Source of the DNA: an uncultured Bacteroidales bacterium
Lineage (GTDB): Bacteria > Bacteroidota > Bacteroidia > Bacteroidales > F082
DNA: 41,447 bases
Direction of reading: 5' to 3'
NCBI GenBank assembly: GCA_946405575.1
Contig: CAMJHP010000023.1
Location: forward strand, 1 to 41,447
Shown here piece after piece: positions 17,365 through 24,496 of the stretch. The position numbers were made by a program, and so were the translations under genes. The stretch's first letter is position 1. Each line of letters begins with the position of its first letter. The notes below the pieces were generated by a model. It had not been told where the DNA came from and searched no databases. It worked only from the letters and a program-made list of their open reading frames with translations.

Positions 17365-20300
17365 ATGAAAAAGTTATTCGCAATTATATTAATGGCTTTG
17401 GCCATAAATGGAATAGCTCAAGGGAGCCATTTCGATTTCTACATCACCAATTCGACGGGTTACGAAATCTATTACCGCATCACCGATGCAGACCTTCATC
17501 AAGTGGTGGTCACCTATCCATGCCAAAACGGCGACAATTACTGGTGGGGTTACGACAAACCTGAAGGCAAGCTCATCCTTATGGATACCGTGACTTATAA
17601 TAGCACAGTCTACACCCTCGTCGGTATCGACGACCATGCTTTCTGTGGTTGCTCGGGTTTGCGGGGCACATTCGAATTCCCTGAGTCCATTCAGACTATC
17701 GGCGCGGGTGCCTTCAAAGGTTGTTCCAACCTGAGTGGTAATCTTGTTCTTCCTGCCGTAATGACAAGAATTGAAGACGAAGCCTTTTCGGGATGCTCTT
17801 CCTTTACAGGTAAACTCGCCCTCCCCGACTCCATTCAATATGTTGGTAACCAATCATTTCTCAACTGTTCCAGTTTCAGAGGTATGATGATGCTTCCCGC
17901 CAGCTTGTCTTTCATAGGAGAACAGGCCTTCAAAGGTGTAACCTTCATCAACGCCATTAGCATTAAGGCGAAACACGTTCCGACAACTGCAGACAATGCC
18001 TTCGACGATATTCCCTCATGGATTGAGGTCAATGTACCTTATAATATGCAGGAAGCCTACCAAAACGCACCAGGATGGTCACGTTTTGCCAACAATACTA
18101 TTGAAAAATCCATTTGGACGGGCAATGCCGAGCCTTGGACAAAAGGCAACGGCACCGACGACGACCCTTACCTCATCGAGTCTGCCGAGAATTTGGCTTG
18201 GTTGGCCAAGTCGGTCAATGAGCGACTGGACATGGTGATTGACACAGGCTATAGTTCAGGTGGTGGCTGGTATCTCATTCATTATTTCCATGATGTCAAT
18301 GCCTATCAAGACACTTGTTTCCGATTGGTCATTGATTTAGACCTGGGAAAAGGGAGTGGCCTTTACTGGAAATCTATTGGAAATGTTCATTACATCAACG
18401 AAAACAATTATCCCGGCCCTGTTTATGGACCCCATTATTATCTCGATGTCTTCAACAACAGAAAGTATTTCTATTACACTTCTTTCTGTGGTAGTTTTAA
18501 CGGAAGCGGGCAAGTCATCTCAAGCTATATGATGTATGACGATTACTGGAAATCGGATTACTCCGAACAATACCGCGGGTTATTTGGAATAGTTTCACAA
18601 GGTAATCTCAGCAATATCACCATCACCAATCTAAGTATCAACTCACAAAAAACCGACAAGATAATCGGAGGGTTGGTTGGACGAGCCATTAACACAACCC
18701 TCTCCAATTGCCATACATCCGGTGCATTAATTAGCGGAAACGTGGGTTGGGATGATCCTAATAACACTATCGGTGGCATCGTTGGACGAGCCGAAAACTG
18801 CCTTATCGACAACTGCACATCGCGAACCACAATAAAAGCTTGTACTCAAACAAACATAGAAAAAGACAGAGCGGTTGGCGGTATAGTTGGTTCCATAATA
18901 TGCGACAGCAGTTTATCTCAACAATGTGCAATCTTCCGATGCAATTATGAAGGTTCCATGACTGATTTGGAACACGTGGTTGGTGGCATTGTTGGAATAT
19001 GTGATGGCATACCTTCCGAAACAGGAGTTATCAGGATCGAAAATTGCTATAGCAAAGGCTCGATGGCCAGAGCCATCGGAGATGAATGGGGGGAACTGAA
19101 AAACTCCGTATTAGGTGGCATTGTTGGCTATGTGGCTGAAATAGACAGCTTGTACATAATCAACTGCTACAGCAACGACACCCTCACAGGAAATTCTTCC
19201 AATGCTTCTAATGTTAACTCATACGCTGGTGGTATAATCGCAAAAGCTAACCCATCCTCAACACTTTACGTCAAAAACTGCTACCACGTTGGCCCCATTT
19301 CCTCAAAATACAAAGGCGGCATCCTCGCCCAAAACACCAACATGACCATCGTCAGAAACTGCTTCTTCGACGGAGCCGTTGCCCCCGACGACGGCTTCGG
19401 CCTTCCGCTCGAAAGCGACTACATGAAAACCGAGGCTTTCGTCCAACAGCTCAACAACGGCAGCTCGGTCTTCAGGATGGACACCGAACCCTACGAGAAC
19501 GATGGCTATCCTGTTTTCGGCACCGACGGTCTCATCTTCGTGGGTGCGGAATGGTACTACCAAATCCAAAACGAAGATGGAAACATCACCTACCAGCATC
19601 TGCAATGCACGGGCGACACCACCATTCAAGGCAAACGACCTAAAATCATCATCAGAAGCAACACACACTATGACAGCAAGAACCAACACACCACCGTAAC
19701 ACGAGAATATGTCTACGAAGAGAATGGAAAGGTGTATTGGTGGAATGGCACTTTGAGAAAGTTTACGGTGCTCTATGACTTCAGTGCAGAGGTGGGCGAC
19801 AAATGGACCATCGAAGTAGGGGACGTGAACTTCACCACCCATGTCTATGAAGCCGACCTAGAATACATCAACGGCATCCCTTACAAAAAACTGACCATCG
19901 CCGACCCTGACAACCTTTTCAGCGGAAATCTCTTGAGCACCATTGGCCATACTACCAGTTTCTTCCCCGAACAGCTGATGAACCATAGTAAAGGCTACCG
20001 CGTGGAAGGTCTACGATGCTATTGGATCGATGGCGATCTTATTCTGAAAACCACCGACGACGACTGCGATGCTATCTATGCCGAACTGCACAACGGCATT
20101 GATGAAGACGGCTCATCGATGAGCTCAGGGACCTTTACGGTCTATCCCAACCCTGCCAATGGCGTTTTGACCGTTTCTGTGAGGCTGCCACAATGGGACA
20201 GACCTACAACGGGACAAAACGAATACCAAATCTCCAACCTGATGGGACAGACCTTACTGCAAAGCCACATTTCGGCTGAAACCCAGCAGATTGACATTTC

Positions 20301-20367
20301 AACATTGCCAGCGGGAATGTATTTCATTAGCGTGGGCGGACAAACCGTGAAATTTGTTGTAAGATAA
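17365..20367 (+). CDS. Secreted BspA-type LRR / GLUG-repeat protein with T9SS sorting domain
   Basis: 1000 residues with signal peptide (MKKLFAIILMALAINGIAQ). Residues about 85-205 hold BspA/TpLRR-type leucine-rich repeats (IDDHAFCGCSGL, IGAGAFKGCSNL, IEDEAFSGCSSF, VGNQSFLNCSSF, IGEQAFKG), known for host or matrix binding in other Bacteroidales. From about 250, WTKGNGTDDDPYLIESAENLAWLA opens a GLUG-like beta-solenoid with repeated GGIVG...NCYS units to about 670. The module of about 185 residues shared with the previous gene (about 728-915) and a type A sorting domain (about 925-1000) complete it. The spacer before the start is nearly the same as that before the third cargo gene, so local duplication is likely. 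Surface adhesin or binding protein is the probable role; ligand unknown. Confidence 0.85.
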   Translation: MKKLFAIILMALAINGIAQGSHFDFYITNSTGYEIYYRITDADLHQVVVTYPCQNGDNYWWGYDKPEGKLILMDTVTYNSTVYTLVGIDDHAFCGCSGLRGTFEFPESIQTIGAGAFKGCSNLSGNLVLPAVMTRIEDEAFSGCSSFTGKLALPDSIQYVGNQSFLNCSSFRGMMMLPASLSFIGEQAFKGVTFINAISIKAKHVPTTADNAFDDIPSWIEVNVPYNMQEAYQNAPGWSRFANNTIEKSIWTGNAEPWTKGNGTDDDPYLIESAENLAWLAKSVNERLDMVIDTGYSSGGGWYLIHYFHDVNAYQDTCFRLVIDLDLGKGSGLYWKSIGNVHYINENNYPGPVYGPHYYLDVFNNRKYFYYTSFCGSFNGSGQVISSYMMYDDYWKSDYSEQYRGLFGIVSQGNLSNITITNLSINSQKTDKIIGGLVGRAINTTLSNCHTSGALISGNVGWDDPNNTIGGIVGRAENCLIDNCTSRTTIKACTQTNIEKDRAVGGIVGSIICDSSLSQQCAIFRCNYEGSMTDLEHVVGGIVGICDGIPSETGVIRIENCYSKGSMARAIGDEWGELKNSVLGGIVGYVAEIDSLYIINCYSNDTLTGNSSNASNVNSYAGGIIAKANPSSTLYVKNCYHVGPISSKYKGGILAQNTNMTIVRNCFFDGAVAPDDGFGLPLESDYMKTEAFVQQLNNGSSVFRMDTEPYENDGYPVFGTDGLIFVGAEWYYQIQNEDGNITYQHLQCTGDTTIQGKRPKIIIRSNTHYDSKNQHTTVTREYVYEENGKVYWWNGTLRKFTVLYDFSAEVGDKWTIEVGDVNFTTHVYEADLEYINGIPYKKLTIADPDNLFSGNLLSTIGHTTSFFPEQLMNHSKGYRVEGLRCYWIDGDLILKTTDDDCDAIYAELHNGIDEDGSSMSSGTFTVYPNPANGVLTVSVRLPQWDRPTTGQNEYQISNLMGQTLLQSHISAETQQIDISTLPAGMYFISVGGQTVKFVVR

Positions 20368-20387
20368 ACAATCAAAAACCTAATACC

Positions 20388-21644
20388 ATGAAAAAGTTAC
20401 TTGTAATCATAGTTTTGATGGCCTTGGCCATGAATGCCAATGCACAAGACTTTTATTCTGTAGGCTATTACAATGTATCCAACGGAACTATTGCAGCACT
20501 ATACAAAAACAATGAAAGACTTTATACAGCCCATATTGGAGGTTTAACCTCCAAAGCAGCGAGGGTAGCTTGCAACTCACAAGGCGATGTCTTTTGGTTG
20601 GTGAGCCATTATAATTATCCAAGCAACACGCTAAATCGCATTGAGATCCGCAAAAACAACCAAGTATATGCTTCAACAGTAGGACACGACGAGATACACC
20701 TCACGGATATGTATATGCTCAATGACACCTTGTATTATACAGGTTATCAACTTGCCGAGAATGGCGTAACAATAGCTACAGTTTGGAAAGGCGAAGATTT
20801 TGCTACGCAATGGGTTTTGGGAGACAGCATCCATGCCAGTTTCATTTACGATGCTGATGTGGACAAAATCACCAATGTCCCTTATTTCTGCGGCTATGTT
20901 TCCGACACTCTCCAAAAAGCATGTGTCTGGGAAGCATCACAATTGCTCTATAAACAAGAGCCCTGGGGTGTTCAGAGAAATTCTAACGCAAGAGAAATTT
21001 ACATTGACGATGGTGAAATTTACACTAAAGGCTTTTTGAGTTACGATATCGACAATGAAACCATTTCCATTCCTACAATCTGGAAAGACAATGAACAAAT
21101 CTATTCTGCCTCTGCAATGGATTTTATCAACTGCCTCTATGCGCATAATGGCGATTATTATTATACATTTTTTTACCCTCATGGAATGTTTTATGCCGTG
21201 TATAAAAACAGAGAAACGATATTGCAATTGCCTATTGATCAAACTGGAGTCCAACGCATTATTGGTGATTTGAATGATATTTACATGGTCGGCTCTTTCC
21301 AAGGTCAAGGTTCCATTTGGAAAAACTTCGAGATGCACTTTCAGCCAAATAATTGCAATTCTATTTACGATATGGCTGTCTCCTATGCCAGTGCGAACAT
21401 TGAAGAAACCAACGAAAATAATTTTGCAGTCTATCCCAATCCTACCAACAACGTCCTGTTTGTACAGACGGTGCATGCACCGTCTGTACCAAACCAGACC
21501 TACCGCATCACCAACCTAACAGGACAAACCCTGCTGCAAGGTACAATCACCGATGAAAACCAGCAGATTGACATTGAAAAGCTGCCTGCGGGAATGTATT
21601 TCATTACCGTGGGTGAAACGACACGAAAATTTGTGGTAAGATGA
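20388..21644 (+). CDS. Secreted propeller-like protein with T9SS sorting domain
   Basis: 418 residues with signal peptide (MKKLLVIIVLMALAMNANAQ). Residues about 21-335 consist of irregular repeats of about 40-50 residues with WK-x-Y patterns (AALYKNNERLYTA, ATVWKGEDFATQW, PTIWKDNEQIYSA, AVYKNRETILQL, SIWKNFEMHF), suggesting a beta-propeller; no catalytic motif was recognised. It lacks the module of about 185 residues seen in its two upstream neighbours. The C-terminal sorting domain (about 345-418; YPNP, YRITNLTGQTLLQG, LPAGMYFITV, RKFVVR) directs type IX secretion. A perfect 28-bp palindrome encodes residues 359-368. Its stop overlaps the next start (ATGA), coupling it to the regulator gene. 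Confidence 0.8.
   Translation: MKKLLVIIVLMALAMNANAQDFYSVGYYNVSNGTIAALYKNNERLYTAHIGGLTSKAARVACNSQGDVFWLVSHYNYPSNTLNRIEIRKNNQVYASTVGHDEIHLTDMYMLNDTLYYTGYQLAENGVTIATVWKGEDFATQWVLGDSIHASFIYDADVDKITNVPYFCGYVSDTLQKACVWEASQLLYKQEPWGVQRNSNAREIYIDDGEIYTKGFLSYDIDNETISIPTIWKDNEQIYSASAMDFINCLYAHNGDYYYTFFYPHGMFYAVYKNRETILQLPIDQTGVQRIIGDLNDIYMVGSFQGQGSIWKNFEMHFQPNNCNSIYDMAVSYASANIEETNENNFAVYPNPTNNVLFVQTVHAPSVPNQTYRITNLTGQTLLQGTITDENQQIDIEKLPAGMYFITVGETTRKFVVR
21462..21489. repeat. Perfect 28-bp palindrome inside a T9SS sorting-domain coding sequence
   Basis: GTACAGACGGTGCA (21462-21475) is followed without a loop by its exact reverse complement (21476-21489). It encodes about VQTVHAPSVP. Its position, between the YPNP strand and the YRITNL strand, is equivalent to that of the palindrome at 17156-17187 in the first cargo gene, although the sequences differ (GTACAGACGG versus GTAGAGA). 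Confidence 0.95.
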
Positions 21645-22987
21645 AAACGCGACATATAATCTTAGCAACAGTCCTTGTGATGGCGGACCTCACAGCCTGC
21701 CAACACAACAAGTACAGTTTCGAGCAAGCGGACATACATTTCCAGCAAGGTCTCAATCAGCGCGCCGCCAAACAAACGGAAGCCGCCGCCGAGAACTTCA
21801 GTCAGGCACTGCTTGCCATCGAGCACTGCAATTTAGACAAACCCGAAGTGAAACACCTGAAAGCACAAATCGAAGATAACCTCGGCTTTTGCTACTGGAA
21901 GCACGAACTCTTCAACGAAGCCCTACACCTGCATAAAGATGCCGCCACATTAGCCCACGAACTCAAAGACTCCACTTTATTGATGAACGCCTTGCGCAAT
22001 TGTGGGCGAGCAACGGCATCGTTGGGCGACATCGACTCAGCAGAACAATATTACGACGAAGCACTAACCCTCGCCAAAACATTGAACGACAAAACGATGG
22101 AAAACGAAGTCCTTTTGGAATCGAGCCGTGATGTGCTGTTGGTGAAGGAAGACTATGAGCAGGTGATTAAGCGCGTCAGCCAAGCCTTGGCCAACGGCGC
22201 ACAAGGTGATGGCCCGCTGACCTTAGGTTTGGCCTACTATTATCTGGAACAGGACAGCCTCGCCATCGTCCACCTCACCGAGGCCACCAAAAACGAGATG
22301 GCCGGCGTGCGCATGTCAGCATACCAAAGCCTATATTTCATCCATCAGATTGAGGAAGACTACCAAAAGGCTTTGGAATGTCACGAACTGTTCAACGAGA
22401 ACATGATGCAGGCCGACAGCACGCACCGCAGCGAGCAGGTGCAGCGCATCAAGGCGGAATATGACTTACAGATGCAAAAAAGCCAACTGCAATCAGAACA
22501 GAAACTGAAGAGCCTCTACCTTTATCTCATCCTTGGTGTCTTGTTGGTCGTTTTGGCCATCACCTTACTGCTTCTACGACAGAAAACGCTGAGTGCAAAG
22601 CTGAAAGCCGAAGAGATGAAGAACCAACTGGAGTTAGAGCTGAAGAAAAACAAGGTCTACGTGACCGCCCTCGCCCTCACCGAGCAAATCACCGCCTCGA
22701 CCTTAGACTTCGACCTGAAGGAAACCGAATGGGATGACTTCGTAACGCTCATTGACAAGGTCTACGGTGACTTCACCCATCGGCTGATGGACAAGTACCC
22801 CACCCTCACCAAGAGCGATCTGCAAATCTGCTGCCTCACCAAGCAGGGCTTCAGCAACCAAGTGATTTCCATCCTTATGAACCTGCAGACAAACAGCTAT
22901 GCACGCCGAAAATCACGCATCAAGCAGGAAAAGATGAACGGGCTGGAAGATGATAGGAGTTTTGAGGAGATTATTAACGGACTATGA
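21641..22987 (+). CDS. Membrane-bound TPR sensor with cytoplasmic HTH (LuxR-like) domain
   Basis: 448 residues. The N-terminus has a signal or lipoprotein-like sequence (VMADLTAC, lipobox-like LTAC). Residues about 25-270 are tetratricopeptide repeats (CYWKHELFNEALHLHKDA, SLGDIDSAEQYYDEALTLAK and others), probably periplasmic. A single membrane helix (about 285-307) and coiled coil (about 308-345) lead to a C-terminal helix-turn-helix-like region, LTKSDLQICCLTKQGFSNQVISILM, then a basic stretch (YARRKSRIKQEK), typical of Bacteroidota membrane-anchored regulators. It overlaps the third cargo gene by ATGA and is not the first gene of a unit, so it probably controls, or is made with, the cargo genes. 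Signal and target genes are unknown. Confidence 0.8.
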   Translation: MKTRHIILATVLVMADLTACQHNKYSFEQADIHFQQGLNQRAAKQTEAAAENFSQALLAIEHCNLDKPEVKHLKAQIEDNLGFCYWKHELFNEALHLHKDAATLAHELKDSTLLMNALRNCGRATASLGDIDSAEQYYDEALTLAKTLNDKTMENEVLLESSRDVLLVKEDYEQVIKRVSQALANGAQGDGPLTLGLAYYYLEQDSLAIVHLTEATKNEMAGVRMSAYQSLYFIHQIEEDYQKALECHELFNENMMQADSTHRSEQVQRIKAEYDLQMQKSQLQSEQKLKSLYLYLILGVLLVVLAITLLLLRQKTLSAKLKAEEMKNQLELELKKNKVYVTALALTEQITASTLDFDLKETEWDDFVTLIDKVYGDFTHRLMDKYPTLTKSDLQICCLTKQGFSNQVISILMNLQTNSYARRKSRIKQEKMNGLEDDRSFEEIINGL

Positions 22988-22995
22988 CTATAGCT

Positions 22996-23027
22996 TATGG
23001 CCTGCCTTTATGTTGAGACAGGCCATA
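22996..23027. terminator. Hairpin after the TPR regulator
   Basis: TATGGCCTG (22996-23004) pairs perfectly with CAGGCCATA (23019-23027), and the stem can be extended on both sides (CTATAG/CTAATAG) with mismatches. It starts nine bases after the stop codon. No T-tract follows, so this could be a terminator of weak type or a transcript-stabilising hairpin. Confidence 0.5.
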
Positions 23028-23090
23028 GACTAATAGCTTCAACTCTCGGAAAAACATTGAAATAATACTTAGTCCGTAGAAATAATTCCC

Positions 23091-23098
23091 TATTTTTG
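23091..23098 (+). promoter_or_regulatory. Putative -7 box for the amidase gene
   Basis: TATTTTTG fits TAnnTTTG, with a TTAG at about 23069-23072 as a weak -33, 21 bp before ATG 23120. Confidence 0.6.
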
Positions 23099-23119
23099 CA
23101 TCGCTCAACACTTAGAACC

Positions 23120-23932
23120 ATGCAAAACCTCAACATCGCCTATATCCAAGCCGACCTCGCTTGGGAGGACAAAGCCACTAACCTAAAGCGTTTCAGTCAG
23201 TTATTAGAGGAAGTAAAGCCCAAAACTGATCTCATCCTTCTGCCTGAGACCTTCACTACGGCCTTTCCTGTCGACCCGAAGAAGTTTGCCGAAACCGTCG
23301 ATGGCCCTACAATGCAATGGCTACACGAACAAGCCCAAACTAAAAACGCAGTCATCGCAACCACCTTTCCCTTGGACGTTGACGGGCATTATTACAACAG
23401 CCTCGTATGGATGCGCCCCGATGGCAGTTATGAACTGTATTTCAAACGGCACACCTTTACTATAGGTGGCGAGGATAAACTGGTGGAACGTGGTGAGAAA
23501 CAACTGATTGTGGAGCTGAAGGGCTGGCGCATCAAACCTATGGTTTGCTACGATATCCGCTTCCCCGTGTGGGCACGAAACCGTTACCAAAACGGACAAT
23601 ATGAATACGATTTGGCCTTCTATCTCGCCAATTTCCCTGATTCGAGGATGATTGTGTGGAACACGCTTTTGGTAGCCCGCGCCATTGAGAACCAAGCCTA
23701 TTGGATTGGCGTGAACCGCGTTGGCGAAGATGCCAATGTCTTGCATTATAGTGGCGAGTCGCAGGTCATCAATTCACGCGGCGAGGTCATTTCGAAGGCC
23801 GAAGCCTACAAAGAAGCCGTGATGCATTGCTCTTTGGACTATGAAAAACTAGAACATTTCAGACAAAAATTTCCCTTGGGGCCCGATTGGGATAAGTTTG
23901 AAATTTCTGGACTGCTTCGTTCCTCGCAGTGA
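23120..23932 (+). CDS. Nitrilase-superfamily omega-amidase (YafV-like)
   Basis: 270 residues from ATG 23120. The Glu-Lys-Cys triad of the carbon-nitrogen hydrolase family is visible: LLPETFT (Glu), LYFKRHTF (Lys) and MVCYDIRFP (Cys). The block VARAIENQAYWIGVNR is typical of omega-amidases, which hydrolyse 2-oxoglutaramate or 2-oxosuccinamate in methionine salvage and glutamine transamination. The protein ends FEISGLLRSSQ; the last codons and stop come from a dispersed repeat (23907-23932), so the original C-terminus may have been replaced. It is 36 bp upstream of tadA and has its own promoter-like box. Omega-amidase is preferred, but broader amidase use is possible. Confidence 0.92.
   Translation: MQNLNIAYIQADLAWEDKATNLKRFSQLLEEVKPKTDLILLPETFTTAFPVDPKKFAETVDGPTMQWLHEQAQTKNAVIATTFPLDVDGHYYNSLVWMRPDGSYELYFKRHTFTIGGEDKLVERGEKQLIVELKGWRIKPMVCYDIRFPVWARNRYQNGQYEYDLAFYLANFPDSRMIVWNTLLVARAIENQAYWIGVNRVGEDANVLHYSGESQVINSRGEVISKAEAYKEAVMHCSLDYEKLEHFRQKFPLGPDWDKFEISGLLRSSQ
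23907..23932. repeat. Half copy of the CTGGACTGCTTCGT...CGCAGTGA dispersed repeat at the amidase 3' end
   Basis: The sequence CTGGACTGCTTCGTTCCTCG, then CAGTGA, is the reverse complement of the left arm of the full element at 26397-26471 (GTCACTGCGAGGCACGAAGC...). It supplies the last codons and the TGA of the amidase gene. From memory, variants of this element (CGTCATTGCGAGGAGCG...) are common in many bacterial genomes. Confidence 0.75.
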
Positions 23933-23968
23933 AGCAAAGCGACAACTAAAAACTAAAAACTGAAAACA

Positions 23969-24409
23969 ATGCTCTCTGTTTTCTCCGACGAATACTACAT
24001 GAAGCAAGCCTATCAAGAGGCCGAAAAAGCCCTTGAGGCCGATGAAATCCCCATCGGGGCTGTAGTGGTGTGCAACAACAAGATTATCGCCCGCGCCCAC
24101 AACCAAACCGAGATCCTTAATGACGTGACCGCCCACGCCGAGATGCTGGCCATCACCTCTGCCTCCAACGCATTGGGTGCCAAATATTTGGATGAATGCA
24201 CACTCTATGTCACTTTGGAGCCCTGTCCTATGTGTGCTGGTGCCCTCTGCCATACCCACATCGGAAAAGTCATTTGGGCTGCCGATGACCCGAAAAACGG
24301 CTTCTCTCGCTTCGGCAACATGCTACACCCCAAGACAAAGACTGAAACTGGTGTGATGCGAGATGAATGTTTGGCTCTGCTTACGGAGTTTTTCAAGAAG
24401 AGAAGATGA
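23969..24409 (+). CDS. tadA: tRNA-specific adenosine deaminase TadA
   Basis: 146 residues. TadA deaminates A34 of tRNA-Arg(ACG) to inosine, allowing wobble decoding. Zinc and catalytic motifs are present: TAHAEMLAI (HAE) and LEPCPMCAGAL (PCxxC), and IPIGAVVVCNNKIIARAHN forms the N-terminal core. Length is normal. A wider cytidine/guanine deaminase identity is possible by family, but the motif set and length favour TadA. It converges with the ClC gene across an 87-bp spacer. Confidence 0.95.
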   Translation: MLSVFSDEYYMKQAYQEAEKALEADEIPIGAVVVCNNKIIARAHNQTEILNDVTAHAEMLAITSASNALGAKYLDECTLYVTLEPCPMCAGALCHTHIGKVIWAADDPKNGFSRFGNMLHPKTKTETGVMRDECLALLTEFFKKRR

Positions 24410-24496
24410 TTTCTCACGCAGAAGACCGTGACCCACGATAACTTGGCGTCGCTTTGCGCTTCCAATAGTTCTGCGCATTCTGTGTGCCAAAAGGAA
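24410..24496. other. Convergent spacer between tadA and the ClC gene
   Basis: The spacer has a weak inverted repeat (CACGCAGAA near 24416 and TTCTGCGCA near 24467), recalling common Bacteroidota intergenic strings of the form CACGCAGA. No T-rich terminator was found. Transcripts from both sides may run into each other. Confidence 0.4.
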
